A stretch of 64,000 bases of DNA from Takakia lepidozioides. Taxonomy: Eukaryota; Streptophyta; Takakiopsida; Takakiales; Takakiaceae. A program made the position numbers and the translations under genes. Below, piece by piece: positions 33,540 through 44,919 of this stretch (positions are counted from its first letter, which is position 1; every line of letters starts with the position of its first letter). The notes under the pieces are model-generated. The model was not told the origin of the DNA, did no database searches, and was given only the letters and a program-made list of their open reading frames with translations. The stretch is from the NCBI GenBank assembly GCA_030704615.1, contig CM060733.1:39186001-39250000 (forward strand), given 5' to 3'.

Positions 33540-36038
33540 CTGGGCAGTGATGCTGGCTTGTGCATATTGCAGTAGAATGTTGTAGAGAGCTACATATGTT
33601 TATCCCCTTGTTTTCTCATCTATTGCCTGTCGGATGCTTGTTGTCCCAGTTACTTTTGGAGACTATTGCTCTTGCTTCAACCACCTTTGCCACAGCGTTG
33701 GGGTGCTCGTACTTGCTGGAGAAGCCATTTCTACTATCCGTGGAAGTGTTCATCAAGGAGACATTTAATCTCATCAATGTGCTCTGTTTCTCGAGTACGG
33801 AGGTAGGTTGTAGTTCCCTAAGGAACTCCATATTCTGCAGTAGAATGGGTCAAGTATTGTGAGTTAGTGCTTCAATCACTCATGATGTGAATTGATGGCC
33901 AATGCAGCTCTAGCCTTTTGAACTATTAAGAGGCATCCTCGTTGGACTGGAGGGAATATTGTTCAGTCTATAAGGACCAGATCCAGCTTGGCTGGAAGAG
34001 TTAGTTGTAATCTTGGGTGTCCTAACTGATGGGAAAGACAGGGATTTCAACTGGCGTCACTAATGGGCTACTAAGGAGTCACAGCTGAAAGCGCAGCTTA
34101 GATTTTGATTCTCCTTGGACTTGCACAAGTCTGCTTTGTTTTGACCACTGTGTGGTCACACAGTTGTGGTTTGCATTCAAGGACCTTGCACTAGCCATCT
34201 TGTGTGGCTGCTGCTAGTGATTTGCCCTCATGCTTTTCTCTTACTGTATCAAATATAGGTAGATAAGGTGTGCACATATGTCCTCTGGTCAGGCCTTCAA
34301 CTATATGGTGAAGAATGCATGTTTTTTGGCTTTGACATATACATGTGATCCAATAACAACAGATAGTCAGCTAGGGAAGTTTTGATTTGGATGATCCCTT
34401 CCTTGTCTGATTGCAGAGAAGGGACCTTCAAGCAGTAGAAATGCACAAGGCAGGTGTGGAGCTGCTTGGAGCAGCCCTCAGCTGTAACAAAATTCCTCCA
34501 GTGTACAACAAGGGTTGATCCACGACACTCCAATGGTCAGGTAGAGCCAGAGGCTCTTCAGATTGTGGCATCTGCAATACAAATTCTCCAGGAGAGGGGG
34601 ACACAATCGGCAAGGGTAGCATGGGGACAACTTCATGTTATTGGTGATAAGAACTTTGCTTTGTAAATCTTTGTTGGAGAAGCATTGTTGCTATGTTATC
34701 ACAGGCTGAAGAAGGTCGCATGTTGATTGCAACAAAGGTGCATATTCAAAGGGTCATCACGTCTTTGATCTCTCATGCTGCACAGTCATTGAAGCACGCT
34801 GCTGAGACAGGGTATCCACAATCTCCAAGCACAGTGGCAATTGCTTCTACCCAAGAGATGACAACTACAGGAAACTGTAAATTCTCTCTCCAATGCTGGA
34901 GGTGTGTCTCGCTGCTACCCCCAGCAAGCAGTTGCTGTAAGTAAAAGCATGATAGCTTGTGTCTCAAAGGTCTCGGCGCTGCAGCTTGCACCTAGCAGAC
35001 CCTGCCATGCCTCAAACAGCTCTGGCGATTCTCCATGAAGTTGTAGCACCAACGGCCTTTAGTTCTCTTCATTGCTTGCTCAACTCGGACATCAGCATCA
35101 AGTTCAAGGTTGAGCTCTTGCAAGGCATAGTGACAAATGGCGAGGACATGCCAACTGCTGAACAACTGAACTCAGGTTTTGAAGAGCAAGAACCAAATGA
35201 TATACTTCCTTGTGGGGATGAAAGAGCTCAGGAAGGAATGCTTTCAGAGCAGGCCATCTGGTGCTGTTTCTGGACCTTTTGCAGAGTTCTACGGATTATG
35301 GGGCAGTTGTTCTGTTGGAACTCGCAAAGAGGCTTGATTGGTTACTAGGAGCAGTGACAGAAGAGGGGATGTACGTCTCAATTTTACAGCTTCAAGTTTT
35401 CCCTCCAAGTAGCCCGGGTTCGTCTTTGAAGACACAATGGCAGCTGATGTATGTTTGGACATTACGAGCACTGGAGACCTATGCTGCTGTCGCTGCTTCC
35501 TCCAGTGAAGCGTGGGTTCAGATTGAGCAATTTCTCTTCCAGAATGCCCTCCACCCCTGTGCTCTCTGTGGCGAATTAGTCATGAAGCTTTGGTGCTTCA
35601 TTGCACGGCATAGTGAGCTTGCACCGATTCAAGGACACATCTCCTCGATATTTTCTCTTCTCCAGTCTCTGGCATCACAAGCTCGAGAGGTTTCACAGCA
35701 GCCACTTAAGAGACCGGCTTGGTTGGTTTGCACCGTCAGTCAAGCTGGTCCCTCTGCAATCGCCTCGCACCTATACAACCTTGCATTGCATAAGGACCGT
35801 TTTACATCCTCATTGTCAGCAAGAGTTGCGACGGCTCTTTTGGAAGGAAGTTTTTTCCTTTCGCCTTCTACCTTACAGCCTCCAGAAGCCTTCATTTATC
35901 AGCTTGTTAAAACATTGTCTAGCTGCTGGGAGACACCTTTCTCAAAGGAAGGAGAGCATAGATTGCATGGATTCAAGTCCTTTTCCTGTGAAGGAAGGTG
36001 CCATGTGGTGTTTACTTGAGCATCTTCATCAATGGTGA
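33540..36038 (+). pseudogene. Gene fragment, tentatively FIRRM/FLIP-like
   Basis: Several helical-repeat-like exons read on the plus strand: about 33560-33801, 34417-34509, 34516-34663, 34705-34810, 34991-35175 and 35253-36038. The stretch HPCALCGELVMKLWCFIARH resembles the conserved region of the FIRRM/C1orf112 family (FLIP in plants), a partner of FIGNL1 in controlling RAD51 and crossovers; this is from memory and tentative. The gene looks incomplete. Its 5' side meets the eIF6 palindrome and its 3' side meets the RabGGTA block. Two frame breaks (near 34509 and 35945) suggest decay, unless small introns explain them. A 77-bp intron at 35176-35252 would keep the frame. Confidence 0.45.
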
Positions 36039-36117
36039 GTGCAATTGCTGATTTATTCCTCACCATTCCCCCACCTCCTGCAGATGTAGTCCCTAATTTA
36101 TTTTCTGTCTACATTGG

Positions 36118-36250
36118 CAAAAAAGGGTACATCCCTGTCCCTCCTAGGCTTTGCCTGCCTTGTTGATGTGATGTTTTTCCTGCTTAAATATATTGCCCAT
36201 TACTTCCTACACTACCAGGGAAGACGTTTACTTTCCTTGAAGATCCAAAG
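36118..36250. repeat. Direct repeat of 29918-30040
   Basis: Shares GGGTACATCCCTGTC, TGCCTGCCTTGTTGATGTGA and TGTTTTTCC with the eIF6 3' flank, same orientation. Confidence 0.8.
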
Positions 36251-36668
36251 CAGATCCCGTAGAGCAGTTGTTGAAATCATCCACGCATCCACTGTTAGAT
36301 ACATTGTAAAACATCAAAGTAATCCACTGTCAAACAATACATGTCACAACTAGCAACCTGCTGTATACTCACTGCCATTTCTACACAACCCCTGTATTCG
36401 AGCAGGCTAAGAAATAAATGGACCGAACATGTTTGGACAACTCACCAAAGTAGCAAGGGTTGATGATATATAAAGATAAAGCAACAAAAGAATGAGCACA
36501 TTAATGATGCGTCAAATCATCAGTTTGATCCTCGGATACTGTATCTTCTTCACAGTTTTCTGTGGGGTGTGACGGGAACATCAAAATTGGACCCATACTC
36601 ACAAAATTTCAGTGTAAATGTCTCTGCACAATCCGTCTCTTCTCATAGATGAGATGAACATTGACCTG

Positions 36669-39600
36669 CTAGTCTAACGGCTGGTTGATCCTCTGTCCAT
36701 CCAAAAATTTCAGTGAAGGTAACGCTTGAAGTAAAGCATTGCTAAAATCATCATCATTCTGAACTGGGTTTCCGGCTATCTCTAGCACTCTCAAACCCAT
36801 CCCATGGAAGACTGCCCCAACCTCCCACGGACCCTCTGCCCTCGTTGGCTCTGCGGCAGGCTGTTGCTCTGGCACACCACTGGAGGACAAAAAATAGTTG
36901 GTCAACACTGAAGGGAATAAAGCACGGCAAGTGTCAACACCGTGGGCTCCAATTTCGTTGAAAGAAACATTGAGAGATGTGAGGAGAGGAAGCAAGCGAA
37001 GTGGTGCGAGAGCTGCCACTTGACTGATCTTGTTATGGCTGAGATCCAATGATACCAGCAACTGCAAAGTCTCCAAACCTGGATTGAATGCACCAGTAAG
37101 ATTGACAGGTGAGCCACCAGCTCAATGGCTGCTAGGGTATGGCACCTTTATAACTGCAAGCATTACAACAAGCAGTAAAGTCTCTTTTCTAATGTCTGCG
37201 CACTAGGCAACATGGCGCAGTGAGAGACTGTATGACGTTACCATGGGTGGAATGCAAATGGTTGTTACTCAGGTCCAACCGCTGAACCCATAGCAAGCGC
37301 TCACTGCATCCCACTGTTGCCAGTGACAGACCCGACAACCGTAGCCAACCAAACACATTCACTGTAGAACTCTTGATTCCATCCACAGGGTACATCCCCC
37401 ACTGCTGCTCTAATTTATTGATATTAGCCGTTACCTGCCATACAATAAGAGGTGACAGCTTCATGAGGGAAAAAATCCAGATGCAGAAACTTCGGCTGAT
37501 GTTAGGGTGACCACAAATGGTATTGTCCATTCCAGCAAAGAAGTGGCAGGACTCTGAGCCGAGGAGGAGAATGGGCTATGGAGGTGGAGAACCAATTGAG
37601 AGACACTACAGCAAGATGGAGATGAGTGGACGTGTCCACCGACAATACAGAAAACCATATTCACCTCATCCATCAGAAGCAGGCTCTGTTGAGCCCTGTA
37701 GTACTCAGCATGGGGTGGGTCAATCCGTGTGAGTTCCTCAAACAGCTTTTGGACTTCTTGTGTGCGCCTTCCACTTTGACTTTCACTATGGGCGTTGTGC
37801 AAAGAAGTGGCAGGACTCTGAGCTGAGGAGGAGAATGGGCTATGGAGGTGGAGAACCAATTGAGAGACACTACAGCAAGATGGAGATGAGTGGACGTGTC
37901 CACCGACAATACAGAAAACCATATTCACCTCATCCATCAGAAGCAGGCTCTGTTGAGCCCTGTAGTACTCAGCATGGGGTGGGTCAATCCGTGTGAGTTC
38001 CTCAAACAGCTTTTGGACTTCTTGTGTGCGCCTTCCACTTTGACTTTCACTATGGGCGTTGTGCAGTAGTAGTAATCTTGCCAATGTCAACTTAGCCCAC
38101 TTGCTGCAGTGCGAAAAAGCAGTAAATAAGTTCAGCGTGTAGGAGTGGATGGTAAAGGAAGGATGCAGGTTAGCCTGAAGAGAGAGGGAGAGAAGGCTCC
38201 GGCCGTAGCTATTATCTCCAAAGGTTGGAGTGGTGACAAGTCACACCCTGGATATAAAAGGGCAGACATAGCCAGCACCTATGGGACATGTGGCTACAAT
38301 TGAATCCTGGACACACTGTGCAACTGATAGCTTCTGTGAATAGAGTGGGTGTGGGTGTCTAAAGATAACATTTGGTGCCATTCTCAGTGGGATAGGAAAA
38401 CTATTGAAGATTTGGAGGTCTACTTACCTGTCTGGTTCAAGCTCCAGCAGTTCCTGGCACACCCCAATTTCTCTCTCCAAAATCAGCAGTTTCTGAGCAG
38501 CATCTGGGATCAGGATGGGAGTGTGGACAATGACGTTGTCCCCATGCCCAATGTCATTCTGACCTTCTCTGGTTTCAGGCTTCAGACCACAATGAGACTC
38601 AACTTCTGATGTCTCTGCCTCTCCATCTGTTGAGATCAGATTTTTGCATGGCCACACCAAACCCTCTGTCCAATCCTCAACCTCCCCACCAGCACCTTCC
38701 TCAGGCAATGACAAACATGGTGCCGCTGTGAATTCCAAGTGCACAGGGCCTTGGAGAGAACGAGCCTCTAGGGAGAGGATGCCTGGCACTGCAGCAACCT
38801 CTATGTTGATTTGATAATTGACGCCGCAAGAAGAATTCTGGTGCTCATGAGCTGTTGGGACCGCAATATTGGTGGCCCAGATCCGAGAATGCCCTTTAGA
38901 GAAGCTGACAGGTGTCCATGTGAGCTTGGAAATGTCTCCAAACTGCGGCAAAGTGTGGACAGCAACAGTTTGGTTGTTCACCCCTGTAACTGGTTCGTTG
39001 AAACAAAGAATAAGCGGTATCCCCCAGGACCATACAGTTTCTACTTTTTTGAAAGGAGTGCTAAAGGTAACTGCAGATTTGGATGCGTCATCGGAGAGTC
39101 GGAATGATAAGTGGGAGCCAGAGGGAGGCCAGCTTCCATTAAACAAAGGCCCTCCAGACGCGACTGTCTGGCCAAGCAACCAGGAATAGTAAAACCACCC
39201 ACTCTGGTCATTTGGGTCTGTAAAGAATGAGTTTATTACGAGCTTATACTCGTCTTCCAATCTCTCTCCGACTGAAACCACCCTGCCTGATGCATCCTTA
39301 AAAAGCTGTGATAGAAGTGCACTACAACACCAACAAATGAAGCTGCGTCAGACTGATACCACCACACTCGATTATGTACAACAGCAGCAGTAAACTAGCA
39401 GATTCTAATTGGACGAGCTTGAATTTCATCAAACACTTTAGAGGATGATGAGTTTATGTGGGCTACCTGCGATTATGCCAGGCAGAGTAATTGCTGAAGT
39501 TCTCATTTATTTTGGCTGTTGTAAACTGTATTTCTGCTTCTGCCGAGACCCCCTGCAACCTCCCCGCAAATCTGGGAATTATACCAACACAACACCATTG

Positions 39601-41513
39601 TCATAACCTTGGGAAAAAAAGGTTCCGCTTGACTCTCAAAAGAAAAACCCACAACCAACATGCAGAAAGGAGGAGAGAGGGAGAGAGAAAGAGAATGTAC
39701 TCATAAGACATTGTTTGCCGTAGCTTTGTGCCCATAGACCCCACTCACAGTTTGGGCAGAACAAAAGGGAAGAACTACCTTTGTGAGGGGTTCACTCAGG
39801 TAGCAGTTTTCCAGATATCCTCTAGAAAGCCCTTCACAGAAGCATCAACTTGCTGTGTGTGAGTCCTGCTGTGTGTGGTTTGCCCAACAACTAGGCCCCA
39901 AAAGGGCCTGGGATTTTGGCTCAGCTCGGAGACAGACAATTGAGGAAGAGAGAGGGAGAGAAAGAGAGAGAAACCTGCGATAGTTCCAACCCTGGAAGTT
40001 CCTGGCATCCACTTTGAGGAGCTGCTTCAAGAGCACAAACTCAAAGTCCAGAGGGGAAAGACCCAAGCCAATGACCCATTTCCGATGGTACCACGCACCA
40101 TATGATTTGGGGTTCACATTCAATGCTCTTAACACCTGCCCTTCACACCCTCAAACTGAACTTCATCAAGCAAATTCCGCAAATCTCTGTACATCAAAAA
40201 AGAGGTGGGACACCTGATATTGGTGAACTTGTCGCTGAATTCTGGACTACACAAATCTCAAACTTCTAAAATGAGTTTGATTAAAACCTGCCAAGAAACG
40301 CAAACTGAGTCTGGAACTAAACTTCCAATAGTGATGAGAACATTTGTTCATGTCAACAATAAATCCATAGCAAATCCTTGGTCATTGCAGGCTGGTTGGG
40401 AGGGTTGAAATACCAAGTCAAGCTCCACTTGAGCAATACATTTGCGAGCGTCCTCATTGGACTCCACTGCCAGAAGATGTTGGACAGCACGCTTTCGATA
40501 GTTCCAAGCTGTGTAGAACTCAGGGTTCAGCTCTAGTAACCGCGCATTTTGCCTCAATGCTTCCTTTGTATAGCTGCCCAGAGATCACCAAGTGTGAAAG
40601 TGGGGAGGAGGGGGAGAGATCTTGGCTGTGACCTAGTTTTGAGGATACAGTCGCAGCAAGATACACAACCTCTTACAACATTTCATGGAGGTCAAACCCA
40701 CCAGGTATAAACTAAGCCCAAAGTAGTAATTGGCCTTGCCCACAGCAGAAGTTGAATTTACTCCCTGGCAATTGTGTATCTAACAACTTGGTTTGGCTTT
40801 ATTTGGCATGAGAAGTCATGCCTTCTCATGCCCCTTGTGGGAATGCATAGTTCCAAACTTACGAAGTTACTGCACTGGCCATTTGAGCTTTCAGAACTTT
40901 TGCAAACTGGCAATATTTTACCCTTATTTCGCCAAGAAACTAAGTAGTACCCAGCAGAAATAATCGTTTGGTGGGAGCCTCTGGTTCTAATTTGGAGACC
41001 TCCTTTGCCCCAAACTCTTGCCATGATGGATTCATCAATCCATAAGGCACCTTGAGCTGCTGGGGTATGGGTGCAATTATGGACTTGGAAGAGATCAGAT
41101 TCACAGGGTCATTTGATGAGGTTCAACCGCAGGGACAGTGCTCACATATATACATTAAGTCTTTTCAAGTATACAATTATAGTAAGAAAGAGCTTTTCAA
41201 GTCGCTCTTCTTATCTTTCTGCATAAGATTTCTAGGTCCAGCTCCATCACGATTGTTTTCAACTGCCTGGGTAGAAGCTCAGAGTAGATTCGTGCCGTGC
41301 TTAGACTGTAGATTTTTAAGAAATTAACCTACCAAGCGTGCTCCTAATAAGCTTGTGTGTGTGTGTGTGCGTGTGCGTGTGTGAGAGAGAGTACCAGCAG
41401 ATATGATGGTTATGGAGAACGACGGGTTGAAGGGATTGAAGCTCCGCGACTTTGGCCTGCCTCTTCTTTTCTGCTGGAGGATCTCCGGCACTCTGACGAG
41501 GTATTCCATGCAT
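36669..41513 (-). CDS. RGTA: Rab geranylgeranyltransferase alpha subunit
   Basis: Alpha subunit of geranylgeranyltransferase II, which with a beta subunit and Rab escort protein prenylates Rab GTPases in the cytosol. Eight exons (minus): 41395-41513, 40414-40573, 39975-40135, 39467-39571, 38428-39321, 37929-38103, 37242-37434 and 36669-37078. They total 2217 bp, 738 aa, all junctions in frame. The start MHGIPRQ at 41513 is preferred over an ATG four codons upstream because the family begins MHGR. PPTA repeats are visible: ELNPEFYTAWNYRK, VNPKSYGAWYHRKW, DARNFQGWNYRR, NENFSNYSAWHNRS and DPNDQSGWFYYSWLLGQ. A middle domain and C-terminal leucine-rich repeats (VQRLDLSNNHLH, LVSLDLSHNKIS, LTSLNVSFNEI, LRVLEIAGNPVQ) follow, as in plant homologues. 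Confidence 0.96.
37537..38064. repeat. 264-bp tandem duplication over RabGGTA exon 6
   Basis: 37537-37800 and 37801-38064 are nearly identical. Each includes most of exon 6 (from HNAHSES to LLMDE), its donor site and the start of the intron. The downstream copy has no acceptor of its own. Because 264 is a multiple of three, the frame stays open through both copies. Confidence 0.95.
39690..39930. repeat. Dispersed repeat in RabGGTA intron 3
   Basis: The reverse complement resembles 44018-44250 in the ENOD93-like intron, with shared words GCTGAGCCAAAA, CACACACAGCAG, TTGATGCTT and TGTGAAGGGCTTT. Part also matches 25625-25695. Confidence 0.65.
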
Positions 41514-42140
41514 CGTCCCAAACAACCAACCGGTAGGCTCTGATAAGTCTGATTACACCACTCGCGCACCAAGCAAACTCTGGAAGAAGTGAAACAAAAA
41601 TGGATCCCACCGTTTTTCTTGAAAGATATTAAAAAATCTCGTGACCCAGCGAGCTATCGTCCCATCCTCAATCGCATGTCAATCAAAATTCCTTAACCAT
41701 AAACACAAGCAAAGAGCGCGAGGCAAGCAGAGAGCGAGAGCGCGCGCGAGAGAGAGAGAGAGATGCAACGGATGAATGAAGGCTTTGGCAACCTCATGCG
41801 CTCCAAACCTCATTCATCACCTTTCTGCTATCTTATTTTGGCTAAACATGATTTTCTGGCTAAATGTACTTACGTTTCACTCATAATTAAATGGCTAAAC
41901 CGGCTCATCGTCTTCCTCGTATCGCAAGAGAGAGACAGAGAGACAGAGAGGAGCGTAAGAGAGTGGGATGCGATCCGACATTCGAGCACGACATTAGGTG
42001 TAGGTCTTGTTGCATGCGTGCTTGTGTGTGTTTGATTCATATAAGATCCTCTTAATCGTATTTTCATCTCAACAGTATTGCATTTTTGGAGGCACAATCA
42101 AAGAAGGAGCAGTGGACGAAGCAAGGTGCCTGCACACGCA
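41514..42140. promoter_or_regulatory. Shared upstream region, RabGGTA and ENOD93-like
   Basis: 627 bp lie between the two divergent start codons. A GA/CG-rich microsatellite (AGAGCGAGAGCGCGCGCGAG then GAGAGA, about 41718-41762) and a second GAGACAGAGAG tract (about 41930-41955) sit in it. A bidirectional promoter is inferred from layout only; part may hold 5' UTR introns. Confidence 0.45.
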
Positions 42141-44919
42141 ATGGTGATGAATCCCCGTGACTGGTGGACACAGAAAAGGAAACTAATTGCATCACATCGG
42201 GAACCTTCCTTCATGATACCGTCCGTGGTTGAGACCAAGGACTCACCGGAAGCCAGCAAAGAGAAATTAAACGCCCCAGCTGAAGCTAGGCTTCGGCATG
42301 CCAGACGTTGCACAGACGGTGTTCATTACCTACTTATTCTCTGTGTTTTTAAACTAGTAGCTTGATCTTTTTCTGAATATCACATGGAAACCGTTACTCC
42401 CTCCTTTGTTTGTCGAGTTATCTATAATTCTTATGAGCAATGTGCCCTAGTGAGTATGGAGTCTGCTCGCTCACTTGAATATCTAGCGGCGTGCAATGTG
42501 TGGATGTTGTCCTAGCATTTTAAGCTGGGAACTAACGAACGTGACAATAGTTTACTTGTGTAAGCGTCAACCTTGACTGTCTTACTAAAACATGTGGAGA
42601 CTCGGGAAAGGAAATACGGTGACAACCAAGCCACCAACTTCGGTGTGGGGCTCTTTTGGTTCGTGTTGCCAGAGTACCTTCAATCCGATAAGAGGGGAGC
42701 AATTTATCCTTTTGGGAGACGAATTTTAGCAACCTTATCGACTTTAGACCTCTTTTCATTCCTCGACTTCCTTTATGATGGGTGTATTCCTAGTCTCAGG
42801 ACTGGAAAGCACCCATGTACCTCAAACTTGCAGCCTACCACATTCGATTCTGAGTTAACTGATTATAACAGTAGAAAGTAACGTCTGGCATTCATATATC
42901 TCTATAGTGAAGCCCTTGCCGCTAGTTATTCTAATGCATGCTGCGCATGGAGCTTCACATCCAACATTGTCACGGGAACACTTGGTTATAGCCATGTATC
43001 CGGCAGCTTGAACCTTTCTACATGACTCAACCTTGACTTCAGTTTCACCTTCATGTGTTTAGCTGCACACTTGCCAGTTGGGATTGACTGGGAGGATTTT
43101 GTTGTGATATTGGTCTTGAGTAGACACTTTCGCATTTTGTGATATGTATGTTTCCCAAGATGAGAGAAGCTGCATGCACACACAGTAGTTTGGCCCTCCC
43201 CAGAACTTAATTGTTTGAATAGAACAGGTTCTTATCAGTGGCTTCTATTTCTGGATGAAGAGATTGCAATGATTGATCTCAAAATCCACTCATTAACCTC
43301 CCTCTCATATGCTCATGATATTTGCTCATTTTAGATTAGTGCTGTTGGATCTTGTTCTCTTGTATTTCGATCAGAGCACAATCACTAGGCAACATGACTT
43401 CAGGAAAGTAACACACAAGGCTTATAGATAAGGGTTGATAACACTGAGAAACTGGCTCTGAGGGTACTGTTGTTTGTGATGCAGAAGGAGTGAGGGCAGG
43501 TGTGAAGGCTGCTGCTATTGCAGCTGTTTCTACTGCTATTCCCACGGTGAGTCTTTCCTTCCATCTTTGTTGTGGACAAAGACTGATGTCACTGCATTCA
43601 GAAGCTGGAATTCCGCGGTGTCTTATTTCAGTGTATGTACTGAAAAATCTTAGTTGTATAATGACGTGTTTTAGGAAGTAAAGAGTAAAAAGAATCTCAC
43701 CAGAAGAACAGACCGACAGATGGCAGATCCTCATTCCTCTGAGGGATGTTGAACCAGCCAGGCCACTGACGATATCCGTGGGACCGAAAATGTATACTAA
43801 TTATCGTCCTGTTGGGTCACTAGCCACCAGGTACTAACCCTCATGAAACTCTGTGCAGCATTCCTCCTCCCAAGGCATCTCTCTCTCTCTCTCTCTCTCA
43901 GACAACATCCATTTTCTGATACATTCTCTGGGGTATTCTCACCAGAGAGTGACCCTCTTCAGGAACATGAAGGACATGGTTCCTGCACCTGAGTTAACCG
44001 ACTTCCAAAATCTCCAGGCTGAGCCAAAAGCCCTGGCCGTTTGGGGTCTAACATTTGGGCTGCTCACACACAGCAGATTGATGCTTGTGTGAAGGGCTTT
44101 TTACAGGATCCTGATATCAAGGTAAATCTCACTACTGGAGCAAGCCCCTCACAAACGTAGTGTCTATTCCCTGTGTTTCCGTCCAAACTGGGGGCAGGGT
44201 CCATAGCCACAAGGCTATGGAAAATGAAGTCTTATGAGTACATTCTCTCTCCCTCCCAAGCTCCTTTCGCATTGAGAAGTATCAACTGGTCCTGATCCAA
44301 GATTGAGATGAGAATGTTAATTGCAAATGGTCTGTGGTTACATGGTTGCACTGGCAATGAATTTGTGAAACCAGCTTGTCGCTGTACGCACTATTCCATG
44401 GGTGAAAAACAACTTGAATTATACTGGGCAAGCCCTCATCATAAGTGCAGGTATTCTCTCTGTCAACTCTGTGTGTGTGTGTGTGTGTGCGTGCTCCCTT
44501 TTGTTCTGCCCAAACTGGGGTCTATGGTCACATAAACCATGTCTCACTATTTCTATTTCATTTCATATCTGTTTCATATCATGTCTCACTGTTTAACTGG
44601 TGTGTGTGTGTGTGTGTGTGCTCCCTTTTGTTCTGCCCAAACTGAGGTCTATGTACACATAAACTTCATATCATGTCTCACTGTTTCACTGGTGGGTTGT
44701 CTCACTATTTGCTATGAAACAGGTATGAAATGAGGACCCTACGTACGTACATTAGCTCATTTCCATCTTCAATGTCTCAATCAATTAAGTTGTGTTGTTT
44801 TGGAAATTGCAGCATCAATTGCTTCCTACTTCATTGTGGCAGAGCAGACCATCATGGAGTGTTCTCGCAATGTCTCATACGCCAATATTGAAAGTGATCG
44901 CGCTGCTGCAAGGTCTTGA
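42141..44919 (+). CDS. ENOD93: Early nodulin 93-like protein
   Basis: Small membrane-associated protein of the ENOD93 family. The family was named from legume nodules but is widespread in land plants, and has been linked to mitochondrial cytochrome c oxidase. Four exons: 42141-42318, 43485-43546, 44375-44450 and 44813-44919, total 423 bp, 140 aa. Family-typical segments are EGVRAGVKAAAIAAVSTAIPT (exon 2 with its boundary codon), AVRTIPWVKNNLNYTGQALI (exon 3) and ASIASYFIVAEQTIMECSR (exon 4). The first and last hydrophobic stretches could form two membrane helices. The start ATG is followed closely by a second ATG (MVM). The introns hold a copy of a dispersed repeat and two GT microsatellites. 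Confidence 0.88.
43879..43899. repeat. (CT)n microsatellite
   Basis: CT run in intron 2 of the ENOD93-like gene. Confidence 0.9.
44018..44250. repeat. Dispersed repeat in ENOD93-like intron
   Basis: Imperfect reverse copy of 39690-39930. A shorter derived word (TTTTGTTCTGCCCAAACTG...GGTCTATG) then occurs twice, near 44508 and 44627, each after a GT run. Confidence 0.65.
44470..44489. repeat. (GT)n microsatellite 1
   Basis: GT run in the last intron of the ENOD93-like gene. Confidence 0.9.
44600..44621. repeat. (GT)n microsatellite 2
   Basis: Second GT run; it and the first are each followed by the same CTCCCTTTTGTTCTGCCC word, so the pair is a local duplication. Confidence 0.9.

Noticed and set aside
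38811-39189. Plus-strand frames inside RabGGTA exon 5
   Set aside because: Antisense to a strongly supported exon.
41316-41610. Longer N-terminus for RabGGTA starting at the ATG at 41525
   Set aside because: The family start MHGR/MHGI fits the ATG at 41513; the upstream codons are not conserved.
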